Assembly (NCBI RefSeq): GCF_037975245.1
Contig: NC_092576.1
Span: forward strand, 38,333,111-38,397,110
Source: Apostichopus japonicus
Lineage: Eukaryota > Echinodermata > Holothuroidea > Aspidochirotida > Stichopodidae
Length of the DNA: 64,000 nucleotides
Direction of reading: 5' to 3'
The notes beneath the pieces are model-generated. The model had not been told where the DNA came from and searched no databases. It saw only the letters and a list, made by a program, of their open reading frames with translations. Shown here one piece after another: positions 14,560 to 26,391 of the stretch (the first letter of the stretch is position 1; each line of letters opens with the position of its first letter). The translations under genes were made by a program, and so were the position numbers.

Positions 14560-16100
14560 GCTAAGCTATTGTCATCTGCCCTTCACCCCCCCCCCCCCCA
14601 CATTCCGTCCTACCAGACTAACTCGACAGAACAACACTCGTACCGGCTGGATGATAACACTATAAGTAGTAATAAACACATTCGTTATATCTAACAACTG
14701 GTATCAATGATTTATAGCAAGTAAATTAACTCAGGCGCTTTAATATTTCCTTCATCATAGCTTGGTCTAAAAACACAAACTATATGTTCCAGTCTTGAAA
14801 AATAAAATGCAAAGAAATACATTACAAAATTGTAAATATACAAAAATTTATTTGTGAAAGTCAAACTATTACGTCTGTACAATCATCGTTCCTAACACTA
14901 GTATGAGCGCGGTTGTAAGGACTAAATCTACATAATGTAACCGCAAGAACGTACTTTCCCTCACGACACATCGTTATTGTTTGTAACATTTACACTGTAT
15001 TTTCTTTTAATTCTCTGAATCTACTCATTTCTACCATTCTTGCATGATTCAACATAGTTAAAGGTAAGGTAGAAAATATTATGTTGATAGAACATGACAG
15101 GCCCAGTTGCAAAAATGAAAGTTTCTATTACTTTAACCCCCGTTTCTCGATCCCTAATATGTACTGTTTATGACGCCTCAACCTGCAAACAGTAACAATA
15201 AGAACGAACCTCCCCTCCCGACACACACGGTGTAAACACGACCGACACACGCCCGTGTATACCGCTAGACAGGAACGTCACGTAAACGTTATTTAATATT
15301 GTGCAACACATTCCACGCCGATGAATTTGTCTATGCAATGTTTGTTGTTGGCTAATTCTTTGTCGTGTCTACTCTAGAGCAGTAATTCAGCTGAGCTTAT
15401 AATACATCACGTTACACAACTTACAGCATTATCCACCACCGCACCCCCCCCCCCTCCCTTCTGCCCGAACAAACGTTACATAACAAACAAACAATGACTG
15501 TCACGGCTGGGAGATATCTATACCTGATATTGAAACCATTAGCTACAACTTGCAGCTGATATTAATGGTTTAGAACATGTAAACAGTATTTGTTTTAGTT
15601 ATCTTTTATCTCTCTGGGTTAACGAACCCACACTTTTCTCGTTTATCTGAACCAGTCTTGCATGATAACATGGTACGAGACAAGTAAGAAAATATATTCT
15701 GTTGATATTACATGATAGTTGCAGAAATGAAAGTTTCTATTATTTTTCCCCGTTTCTCGTTCCCTACTCTGTACACTCATGGATCATCACATTAGCATTA
15801 GCATTAGCGTGGTTAATCAGGCCTCAAACTACATACAGTAATCGCAAGAACGAACGTTTCGTCCCGACACATGCAGAGTAAATGCAACCAACACAAGCCT
15901 TTATGAGCCGCTTACAAGCTACCACAACCTAAACTCTAGTCAGACGCTATTTTATATTATAATATGTTTTTTTTTTTAAACTGTAAAAAAAAATTCCATG
16001 CATATGATATTCTCTCAAAAATGCTTTTTGTAGGCTAATTTTTGCCGTGTCTAACGTAGTAGCCTATTGTGCAGCTGTGAATGTCATAACTTACACCATC
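14560..16100. repeat. Degenerate tandem repeat in NLR intron 2 (about three copies, ~600-700 bp)
   Basis: Matching blocks include GAAAGTTTCTATTA followed by CCCGTTTCTCG (near 15117 and 15728). TTGGCTAATTCTTTGTCGTG (near 15348) matches TAGGCTAATTTTTGCCGTG (near 16031). A C-tract region near 14585 matches one near 15444, and AACAACTGGTATCAATGATT near 14692 matches a similar stretch near 15544. The copies are old and indel-rich. Confidence 0.6.
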
Positions 16101-18842
16101 ATAACTGCTACAGTAATTATCTTTGCTAAAAATGAGCGATATTATCCGAATCCATGTACCACTACCTCTCTTAATTAGCCTGCAACCATGTTTTACGGCC
16201 AGTGGTAAAGTCATAGGCTATCTTGAAAGAAATAAACAAACCTATTACTAGTACTAGCCTAACCATCCAGGATTGGTCTACATAATTTGCAGTACTATAA
16301 TTAAACTTAACTTGAAAGCAGGATTTTGTTAGTAGGATTATATCCTAAACATAAACGATATAACGTGATAAACGTATAGGCCTAGGCCTCATAGACTTCA
16401 CATATCCTAACTGCGTATACATTCCAAAGAAAAGCTTCGTTTTCAACACATTCAAAACACCATTATATACTTTTTAAGAAAAAGTCACCCAGGAAAGAAC
16501 CTGGGCACGAAAACCAAACTACCAAACGACTGATCCACTCTCAGCCCCAGTCCCCTTGCATCAAGACTGTGACTGTGTGATCATCGTCGGGTGTGCATCA
16601 CCATTCCCGAAGGGAGCAGATACTACACATGATCTTATCCAAAAGGCCGAGAAGCGATATACCGTTATATTGTAACGATCAATGCGCCTGCATTGACGCG
16701 GCAGGCTGAATGGCTGAAATACACACAGGCATACATTACTGTAGTAGTTGTTATGCTTCAATTGAACATGTGTTATATATAAGCTGTGAATGGTCCACTG
16801 AGCGGTGAATAGGTTATCGTAACTTACCCGAGTTAACCTTTGAGAACCAAATGTTAATGAATAATGTAATATTGAGTTAAGATAATGATTGAGAAACGTA
16901 ACCTACGAATGCTGCTGACAGGAAGTAACATCTTCTAGAGATGAAAGCCAAGTACTAGCCAATCCGATCACTTCAAACATAAACAACTGTTTGGATCGAG
17001 GAGACAGTGAATATTTTGTGGGGGTGCACCCCGAAAATTAGTCTTATAGATTGACCGGAAAATGTTATTATTCTAAACTAGATAGTGTGTGTCACTGTTC
17101 GTTTTCAGCTATTAATACCCAGACTCAGATAACAGAAAGCGGTCAATCTAGCCATGGTAGCATTTGAACAGAGCAAATACCCTGAAAAGTGTTTATATTT
17201 TACATTTTAATAATGGTATTAATGAAATAGTACCGTTTGTTCTATTTTCATATATAAATTGCCCTGTTGTTGTAGTTGAGAGTGCCATTCTGTTATATAA
17301 ATTGCTTCACTTTGTTGAAATATTAAGAAAGAATATTCAATGAATAATTTTCCGCTTTGTTCTTATTCTAGAATTTGTGGTAAACAATCCTTGGTGAAGT
17401 AACAGTTGTTGGGACATTTTTATGTAGTGTGGTTAGCCACAAATCCCAATGAATCTTGAAATCTGTGCACCCATACCACCCCCCCCCTCACCCATGGATG
17501 CTTTTTGAATCCCTGGAAGGAAGGAAAAGGTTGCATCGGAGTAATGTGTGACTTACAACACCAGGAATGTCTACATTAACTGTTATCTTCGTCATTAATT
17601 ATTTAAGAAAGAACCGTAGTACTTGTTTGTATACCGCTCTTCTTAAATGACAAGCTAGCTACGTAACACGAACGACTAAGCATAATACTTGCTTACTACA
17701 AATTACCCACGAGAGAATACTGAAGTTCACGTTCTTATACATTTAGTAAGTCTAAACAAAATTTAAAAAAATGCAATATAGATATTACACTGAGGAGGAA
17801 TACAAAAGAAACTCGGTTGAGTATAAAACGTAAAGACAACAGTATAACAAAAGTGACAGAAACAACAGGAAGCAGCGAGAGAGAAAAGTAGTCTTTAAAT
17901 GTTTGTTGAACGGTCAGATTTTCGTGATTTGATATGAGAGCTGCGGAGTTTTACCCTGCAGTACGTACATAGCGTATGTTGTGCTGAGAGGAGGTTACCA
18001 TATGAGAGGGTTCAGATACAGTGTTGCGCGTGAACGAGTACATAATAAGAGTACGTAGTACAATGACAATTTAAACAATATATGATCGAGAGAGTTGGAT
18101 TGGAGTCATGTACTGGGTTAAAAATAATAACACCAACTTCATATCGTTAGATGTCAGCGAAAGTGGGAATTGTTAAATTAGCAAATAGCGGTACCGAATG
18201 ATGATGAAACAGTGTTTATGTAAATTAGACGAATGAATATTTTCTGTGAGACTCACTAAGGTTGACCCTTACTGTGTTATAAAGAGCCCAACAATTTACT
18301 AGGCATAGTATCAGTTAGATGTATATTAATATATATATATATAATATGCTTTTATATTTTTTTCTTTGAGAATGTAACATAGTGCTAGTAAATTACACAA
18401 TTACGGAGACGAAAAAACGACCATGCATTGATATCTTAGGGCGGGCAAATGGATTATCAATGAATTTAGTTAGACAGGTAACATGAAATTCAGTCATAAA
18501 TTACTTATAGCGACACAGCAAGTGGATTGTATTATGTAACACACATGAACCGTAAATAATAATGTAATATGCTAAAAGTGCCCAAAATAACGAATTCTAA
18601 ACAATCTACATAATATGTTACAAATTATTATAACATTTTATTTATATTTATACAACATTATATTGCACCGGTATTATGCGTTATGGAAATTATTAGTACT
18701 TGTATTAGAGTATTAGAGTGTTGTTTGTGGTTCGATTTCACCTGCTATCATAGAACTGATGAATATAGGAAGGTTCGTCAATTGAACAAGACAGTGATGA
18801 ATCAAATAATAGTAACTAATGCGTATCCTCGATAATACTTAC
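16101..18842. other. Rest of NLR intron 2
   Basis: No exon-like sequence with matching phase was recognised. A short TA run lies near 18335. Confidence 0.4.
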
Positions 18843-20359
18843 GTCATGACTTGATGCTATCTGTAGCAGCTGTACGGTAGACCTCTGTAGTAACTTGCTG
18901 TCATCTTTATCGATGGTGACCACCTGAGAACAGAGCTCTGCAACAGTCTTCCTGATCTCCTCAATGTCTCCATTTTGTTCCAAGATGCAGAGGATTGCAA
19001 ACTTATCACAATCCTTTTTCTTCTTTAAATATTCGATGATATTACGAGCAGCTGTACGGCTTAGTCCACATGCGAAGCGAAAGACATACTGGAGGTCAAA
19101 TGGATCCATCTTACCTAGAATCTGTTCTAGTTCAAACGCATTGTTTGCATTTGCAGTGACAATTGCCAACCTAAACGACGCATACCATTCACAGAATATT
19201 TTATGGTAGAATCTTACTTCAGTATTGGTCTTGATGTTCCCGCTAGAAGTTTCTCTGTTTGAATCTTCAAGTATCTCCTCCTCTACTAAAATACCCACTC
19301 GAATATAGAGATCATAAAACTGTTTACCAAGTCTCTTACAGAGCTGTTTTTTATTCCACGTAATCTGCTGATTGTCACTGTTTAAACCCTCAAATGCTAC
19401 GTTGTCCAGTTCAACGTGATTATTTTCATATTTGACCCAATAGTTTACGACATTTTCGTCATTTGCCTTGTTTCGTGTGTGACTATGGAAACATTTGAAC
19501 ATGTACATGAAAAAGTCTGTTACAGACTTAAATTTCCGAAAGTCTTGTCGTTCATGAGTCATGTGAGCGAACGTAACGAAGAACAGAGGTACTTGACAAA
19601 TGTCATCAATGATTGGGTTTTCTTGCAATCCTCGCTTGATCTTATCAACAGCATTTTCGTCATTTTCACCTGTAATAGCCTTGCGAATATACTGGTCACG
19701 CGCTGCTTTGTCAAACCCAATTAATTTCAGTAGTTTCGGTGATGACCTTTTGAAGTCTGATGGTATAAACCTAGTTGTCAAAGTTACATCAAATGTTTCA
19801 AACAATTTGGATTTAATAATGCGCCAGATATCACTTCGATTACTTTTTTCTCTATTTGGATATTCGTCAAAGCCGTCCAGAATTATTTTTACTGTAGTGT
19901 ATCGTTGCAGAATATCTTTAATGTCTTTGGAATTTAAGCGGAGCTCATTTGACAATAATATCACTTTGATAGCTTTATAGATTGATCTCACATTTCCCAA
20001 CTGTCTAAGTTTCAGAAGAATTAATACATTCGCTGCAGAAACAGGAGAATCCTGGACACCATTACACCAGTCATAAGCCAGCTGGAGGGTCAGAGTTGAT
20101 TTACCATATCCAGCTCCACCCTTCACGATACGCCTATTATATAACGTTGAACTTGAATCAGTAAAAATGTCTTTATACGAGCTCAAACGTTCTTTCTGTG
20201 AGTTTTCGGACTGAGTTTCTAGGACGTGTTCGATACCTCCCTCAACAAAAACCTTATCTACACAATATAGTCTGTCCTTTATGTAGGGGATTGGCTGTAA
20301 TGCGTCATACTGCTTCTTGTAAGCAGTCTTCAGAGAATCTATAAATATGCACTTCTTTT
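18843..20359 (-). CDS. NLR exon 2: NACHT NTPase domain
   Basis: This 1517-nt exon supplies protein residues 31-536. The acceptor is TTACTAG at 20360 and the donor is GTAAGTATT at 18842, so the eight codons and stop that follow are intron. The region before the NACHT (residues 41-70, with QYDALQPIPYIKDRLYCVD) resembles the linker seen in many invertebrate NLRs. Walker A is GGAGYGKS (about 111-118). Walker B is IILDGFDEYP (about 189-198), with the extended acidic pattern typical of NACHT. A sensor-1-like LTTR lies at about 224-227. NPIIDDICQVPLFF (about 277-290) and FYHKIFCEWYAS (about 414-425) fit the helical and winged-helix parts. ATP-dependent oligomerisation is the family role. The NACHT begins in the middle of the exon, so a start at the TTG at 20186 is not credible. 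Confidence 0.9.
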
Positions 20360-20746
20360 CTAGTAAGAAAATATTAAATAATTAATGTAGTTAGAACAAA
20401 CACGTAAATGTAACGCTGAGAAACGTCTGAAGGTATTCCCAGTATATATGTATATGTGTTCTAAATAATCAGCAACATTAGAAGCAAAATCATTAAATAT
20501 TGTTTACTATACTTATAGCGCACCTAGAATTTACTCAATTTTAACAATCTATTAGGTCACTCTCATGGGATAATTGAAACTGTCAGCACAGTCAACTGTT
20601 CATAACATCAAGTAGCGATAGTCAATGTACTATTTAGATTCCTGTTTGAGATAGGTCATCTCTGTGCAGGATGTTATTTCTTTCACTAACATCTCAGCAC
20701 ATTTCAATATCAGATAAGTTACGTTTCATTCATTGTTTTACTTTAG

Positions 20747-20776
20747 GCAGGGAGTTGTTATGGAACAACTCCCTGC
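20747..20776. repeat. Ultra-short palindrome P1 (28-bp core, 7-bp direct-repeat flanks)
   Basis: CAGGGAGTTGTT, ATGG, AACAACTCCCTG at 20748-20775 is a perfect hairpin. CTTTAGG occurs immediately before (20741-20747) and after (20776-20782). It lies in NLR intron 1. It has the same core as the palindromes at 60885 and 60991. Confidence 0.8.
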
Positions 20777-21527
20777 TTTAGGTCAGCTTATAACATACAC
20801 TTAATTAAAATACTTGTGTGATACATAAAGTTTTCATGGACCAAAGATACGGTCTGTTACAACATACCGATAAATCACATGCTTGGCTTTATTGAGTAGT
20901 TGTCATAACTCAATGAACCGTGAATGTTTCATTTTGTTTTTTATAATGACACGTACTTAGCAATCAAGAGATTATTTTCAATTTTCTTCAAACGACTTCA
21001 TTGATGTCACTTAAAAAAGCTGTAATTGTTTCCATTATATGCAATCATACCAAAATGTAAGAAGGGGGGGGGGGGGGGTGTTAGGACAATACCATTAGTC
21101 TATGTGAAAGAGAGAGTTGTCAAGAGCACTTATCAAGAAACATTTAATCCATTTGAGAGATATCACAATATTAATGTTTTGTTTTTTTTTTATAGAGAAA
21201 TAATCGGATTCAGATCCTAGGGGCTTCGAGATAACACATCTTTAAAGTGACAGCTCCCAAACACTAGTTTTATTTGGGATATGTAACACATTTAACTATT
21301 TGGTGGTGTTATGCTTGATATATAAACCAAATATGATGATTGGGTATGTGTCCTCAAAGTCACATTGCATTCGTCTCAACTTTAAGAACAGCAATGACGG
21401 TAGTTATATTGGTAATTCAGAATGAGGTGCTTGTTAGAGTAATTGCACTTTTCCATCCAACTTGTTTTGCCCCGTTGTACAATGCGCATGGTAAAGAATA
21501 TGATAAAACAGTGAATGTGCCACTTAC
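20777..21527. other. NLR intron 1 (part)
   Basis: Contains a 15-nt G tract near 21064. No coding signal. Confidence 0.4.
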
Positions 21528-21618
21528 CTGCTAAAGTGAGTGCTGACTGTGAGGCCGATGCCGTTCCTTTGTGAGTGGGGTGTTTCTTTCTCCGCACGGC
21601 TTTCTTTTTACCTGGCAT
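21528..21618 (-). CDS. NLR exon 1: start codon and short basic N-terminus
   Basis: The exon encodes 30 residues beginning MPGKKKAVRRKKHPTHKG and one base of codon 31. It ends at a strong donor (GTAAGTG). Its single trailing G joins the AA that opens the NACHT exon to make Glu, with no frame break. The ATG at 21618-21616 is supported by an in-frame TGA 24 bases upstream (TGA CCT TGT TTA AAG TAT CTT GAA ATG). The leader is lysine/arginine-rich and could act as a nuclear localisation or nucleic-acid/lipid-binding tail. No death-fold (CARD, DEATH, PYD) domain is present, which is unusual for an NLR. A further upstream non-coding exon cannot be excluded. Confidence 0.7.
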
Positions 21619-24233
21619 TTCAAGATACTTTAAACAAGGTCAATGACTGTCAATTTGTTGTTGAGATTAATGTTGAGGCATTCATTGTCGATTTCCTTGT
21701 CCTCTTCGATGGACAATTCTAAAGTAGATGGAACGAGATTTATCCGCATTACGTTACACACAGAGCAGACGGACTGTAACAACCAACTAGAATCAACATG
21801 AATTGCTTACGAAATGCTTACGAAACTTTAGTACGCCGTGTGTATGAAATACTGTTTGGTGTTAAGATGAATTAGTTGTATAGCATTTCCAAAAACAAAA
21901 ACTGTTAATGAAACCAAGGAAATCCATTAAATAATTCGTTCTCTTCGGTCTCAAAGTGAGAAATGGTTGTATTTTCGGTGTTTGACTGGTCATTCCATGC
22001 AATATCTATTAAAATACCCTGGCGTTTATAGGAAACGAGTAAATCAGGAACCTGGTGTAGTCATTATCGTTTTATTACCTGTTAAATGTCCATGTCCTAT
22101 CGTAATTGGCATATATTCAAATACACGCTCTCTGGATATATAACAGGATAACAAATAGGAAAATGTGATCTAACATTTGACTTACTGGGTATTATTTTAT
22201 TAATTGCCCTGTAGAATATACTAATACTGTTGACATGTGATTTTAAGTAATCTAAAATTGTAATTCTTAAACCAATATGTATCGCCAAAATTCCTTACCA
22301 CAGTTTTATGTTGTGACAAAGCTTAAAAAAGGTGCGTAAGCAGCAAGTTGTTTTGTCAACTTTGATGAAAATAAAGTTGAATAGTTTACACAAGACCCTA
22401 CCATCCATAAAGCGACGTTATTTAATTATATCATGTATCAAACCTTTAAGATTCGGAAGGTCCAAATGTGGACCATTTTTTTAGAGAATCATTATTCGAG
22501 ATAGGAATACACTAGAGAGCTTCCCATAGCTTTAGTTTGCACATAAGACAGCCTGCATCAATAAACAAAATTTTTCCGAGGGGGCCACATGTACTTTTTT
22601 TTTTTTTTGTCTTCAAAGATTTGTTTACATTAAAAAAACCGGTCCTTTTGACCTTTTTTCAAAAATAATTTGAGAACAGTGAAAAATGTCAGTCAACTGA
22701 CCCTATCTTATACAACTATCTAATACATACAAGGAATCAAATCAGGAGTCTCACAGGCATATGTAGAGAGATGGCTCTATAATTGGGGAAAATATGTCAA
22801 AAATGACATTTTTCGGTCTAAATTAGGGCCAAAACAGGGAACATATTCCGGAATTATTTTTCCAGAATACCTCACCCTACAGAGTAGATTTTTAGCTCTC
22901 CAGAAGCGCCACACTGAAACGCTGGGCTACATAGAAACCATTTAGCAATAGCGCCTCCACTTTGTGAGTAATCCCTAGCAATTCAACTCGAGCATTTCTA
23001 CGGTATAGAATTTCGGTCAGCCACAGTTGATATGCTTCGCGTCGTTAGGGTCAATGCAATCACTCACGTAATTGAAACGGTAACTATTTAGCACATATTA
23101 TCATGGCTAAATACTTCTTAGAGGCGTTAGACTTTCTTTTTATGGGCAATTTGACCATCCAGCCGTTGGAGAAGAAGATTCTGACGATGAAATTCTGAAA
23201 TTCTGATACGGTAAGCCGCATAAGTTGCACACTGTATGTACTATGTATTGTGTATGTAGCGCAATCGGTGTATATAGACTTACCGTTACGCGTGGCTACC
23301 ATTGTATTACAGAATACATTTGCTTGTTTGGAGGGGGGAAAATCAGTCATATTCCTCACATTCAAACATCAAATTATATTTTACTTATGAAATAACATGT
23401 CTTGAACTCATCAAACTATCAAAAGTCCAGCAAATTTCATCAAAATAATTTCAAATGGGCAAAAAAAGTACATTGTTTGTATCATAACCTCATTTGCATA
23501 TTTACATATCTAATTAGCTTAATTATAAAAAAAAATATAAAAATTAAAACCTCATTTCAATACCTATTTGTCAATACTTGGGTCCCTATTGACAAAATGA
23601 ACAGATTTTAAGTAATTACAATGTGTAAATATATATCCCCCAGGGGACAATTATATGATCACAAGATTGTAGTGAAGGAGTTAGGTAAGGTGCACTTGAT
23701 ACAAATGTACTTTTTTTTTATATACCACCAATTATATCGTGTATCAGTATACCTTACTTAACATTACCAGCAGATCTTCAATTAACATTCACAGTTAATC
23801 GTAGAATGACAGCTGAATGCAGTTCATTACACACGGATGATTAAAAGGAAAGTAATAGGGATTTAAAACAGGGTGGATCAAGGATTTAAAAACGAGAGGG
23901 AATGTCCTGGGGATTCATAAGCTGTTCTGCATTTGTGGCATATCCAGGCTAAAAAACAGGGCATTCTATGAATAGATTTACCTGTGCGCAATGGTTTACT
24001 GATAGCTTCTTTCATTTTTGTTTTGCGGAAGTAGAACGGAGGAAGAGGCGTAACCCATAAACCATATGGATAAGGGTCTAGTTGCATTTGCGCTCTTTCT
24101 TTCGTAAATGGTGCTGTAGTATATAATACAAGTGTTGATGTGAAATTACATATGTTCGGAATTGATAAGTTTATGAGGTTTTCTCTTAACTCGAAATAAT
24201 CATTCCTCAAAGGAAGTGAAATTGATTGAACAA
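21619..24233. other. Upstream region of the NLR gene, no gene recognised
   Basis: This holds the presumed promoter and 5' UTR of the NLR gene (minus strand, just above 21618), but no core promoter motif can be assigned safely. Minus-strand open frames at 23084-23365 and 23878-24210 (93 and 110 codons) have no recognisable domain or splice context and are left unannotated. Confidence 0.4.
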
Positions 24234-24243
24234 GAAGACCCTA

Positions 24244-24296
24244 GACTTAGGTTTACCTGGTGTCAGGTAAACCTATCCCCGAGGTAAACCTAAGTC
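24244..24296. repeat. Small foldback built from the word TTAGGTTTACCT
   Basis: GACTTAGGTTTACCT (24244-24258) is repeated as its exact reverse complement at 24282-24296. A third, inner AGGTAAACCT lies at 24265-24274. The structure is a 53-bp hairpin with a repeated arm word. Confidence 0.8.
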
Positions 24297-24333
24297 CCAG
24301 CTATCATGCGTTGAAGTAAACAAAAATACCAAT

Positions 24334-24340
24334 GTGTGTG

Positions 24341-24400
<60 letters not shown>

Positions 24401-24403
24401 CAT

Positions 24404-24482
<79 letters not shown>
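24334..24482. repeat. TA / CATATA microsatellite
   Basis: A short GT run leads into (TA)n, then (TACATA)n, then (TA)n. The tyrosine-isoleucine open frames across it are repeat translations. Confidence 0.95.
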
Positions 24483-24483
<1 letters not shown>

Positions 24484-24492
24484 TCTCACTCG

Positions 24493-24732
24493 ACCTGGAT
24501 TACGTGGACATTCGTTAGTATCCCACCGCGCTATGTGGACACCAACCGATTATGTGGACATTCGATGTCCACGTAACGCAGTTGCTCTAAACAGGCTCTA
24601 CCCCCCACAAAACATACGCTACTAGTGAAATTACGAACTTTTATTTTTGTCCACATAATCGGTTGAAAGTGATTTTAATCATTCCAAAATTCGCATAGCG
24701 CCCTCAAAAGTCCGGTCCACATAATCTTGTAC
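24493..24732. repeat. Degenerate foldback with GTGGACA words
   Basis: CAACCGATTATGTGGACA at 24543-24560 has its exact 18-bp reverse complement at 24648-24665. Further words are TTACGTGGACATTCG and CTATGTGGACACC on the left, and ATGTCCACGTAACG and GGTCCACATAATC towards the right. Ends and target duplication are not clear. Confidence 0.65.
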
Positions 24733-25780
24733 AGCAGCTTAACATCTAAATGAGCGTGAGCAAGCACCATCGCTACAGTATCTGAATGAGAAAGCCGACG
24801 CCTTCAATTTTGCCAATGACCTTACTCGTCACTTTTGCGTAATACAGTCTACGGCCGAAGTTTACTCAACTTTATTCAAGGTTAGTACAGTTGTTTAAAT
24901 GGAATAACTCTAACGATAGGGTGTCGGATAACACTATCGTGAAGTTCATGCTGGATATTATTATAGGTACGGTCCTAAAAGAGTACCGGAATTAATTCTG
25001 CAGTTGGCATAGAGACCTACGAAAGAAGCGAGAAGTTTTCATAACGTAGAGCCTATGAATTACACTGTAGTTACATCGGCTAGTATTGATAATATTAGGC
25101 TGTACTACGGCTAACTTAATTACTCTGTTGGAGTGTTGGCTTACACTAGTTGTAAATTACGGTACGCTGACCTTAAAAAAGGTTAGGCCTACATGCATGC
25201 ATACTGGCGAGAAAAAATATATTGTCAGTTTGGTTGTTTTCGTAGCTTATAGTGGTAGTTATCTTTCGAAAGGAAACACTGCAGCCTTTCATGTGAATGC
25301 GTTTTGTTTACTTTAGTTTGAGGAATGACAGTCCTAATAAATGTAGACTATAGACTGTGTCATGTAAACAATGTGCTAATAAATGCACTGTTTGCCCCAA
25401 GGACTTAATGTTGTTGTGCCTACATGCACAAACAAGCCTTAACCAAAAAAAGGTTTACTAATTGGGTAAATGTTGAACATTCACTGAGATTATGTTACTA
25501 TCTTTTTAAGTGGGCCTATCCTTACTCCCGGCCCTAGGTTACCCTTAGTCATTATTCATGGACAGCTTCTCAGAGTGGCAAATAGACGCCCGAAAGCTGT
25601 CATAGTTTTCATGATGGTCTTGGTGCGGTGCAAAATCATGCATAGGCTACTCCATATTAGTTTGGCCACTAGCTGTACCCTATCAGACTTACTAGGCCCA
25701 AACCAACAACTGTTCATCTATAGATAATAAAACAGATAAGGTAGGCTACTCTTGTACGGTTTTGATTTTCTAGCCGTCCC
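24733..25780. other. Unique sequence, no gene recognised
   Basis: No coding or repeat signal that I can support. Confidence 0.4.
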
Positions 25781-26391
25781 AGATGACTGTATAAATCCTA
25801 CACTGTTAATATCTCCTTTTCCAGTCTCTAGGGACAATAGTTTTGTGAGTGAATCAATTGAACTTAATTTCAAGCCATGTTCGTAGCACTCTTGACTTGT
25901 ACTCCTAACATTGTACTCTTGTGCAGTTTCAGATTGTGTGGACAATGCTTAATGCTTACTGTGCACTCTATTTTCTACTTTTAGAAATTAATCCAGTTAC
26001 ATTCAGTTATTGCCAGGAACTGCAGAACATGATATAGGTTAAAGCACAATTAATCTTAGGATTTTGTCTCAAATATACCCACTGCAACTGTTGCTAAAGT
26101 ACACACATGTTTGAATTGCGTAGAATATAGAACCTGTACATTTTCCTAAATATTATAGATTTTCAAGTGCTGTCAAATCTGGCATAGTAACTCCACATTT
26201 CTTACTGTGTATACCTTCTTCATTTTACACATGTTTGGATATTGTGGACAATATAACCTATTCATTCTATATTGCAGATGAATATCAATTATTAAATATC
26301 ATATTATAATAAAAAAAGGTGATTCTATTTTCCATTAACCAGCTGTATCAAGGCAATGTAGTTAATGACTTTATATATGCTTTTTCAACAG

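Noticed and set aside
18816-20186. A single-exon 456-codon gene starting at TTG 20186
   Set aside because: Homologous sequence continues upstream to a splice acceptor at 20360 and joins an ATG exon in phase. The last eight codons lie after a consensus donor.
24304-24625. Tyr-Ile-rich open frames
   Set aside because: Translation of the TA/CATA microsatellite.
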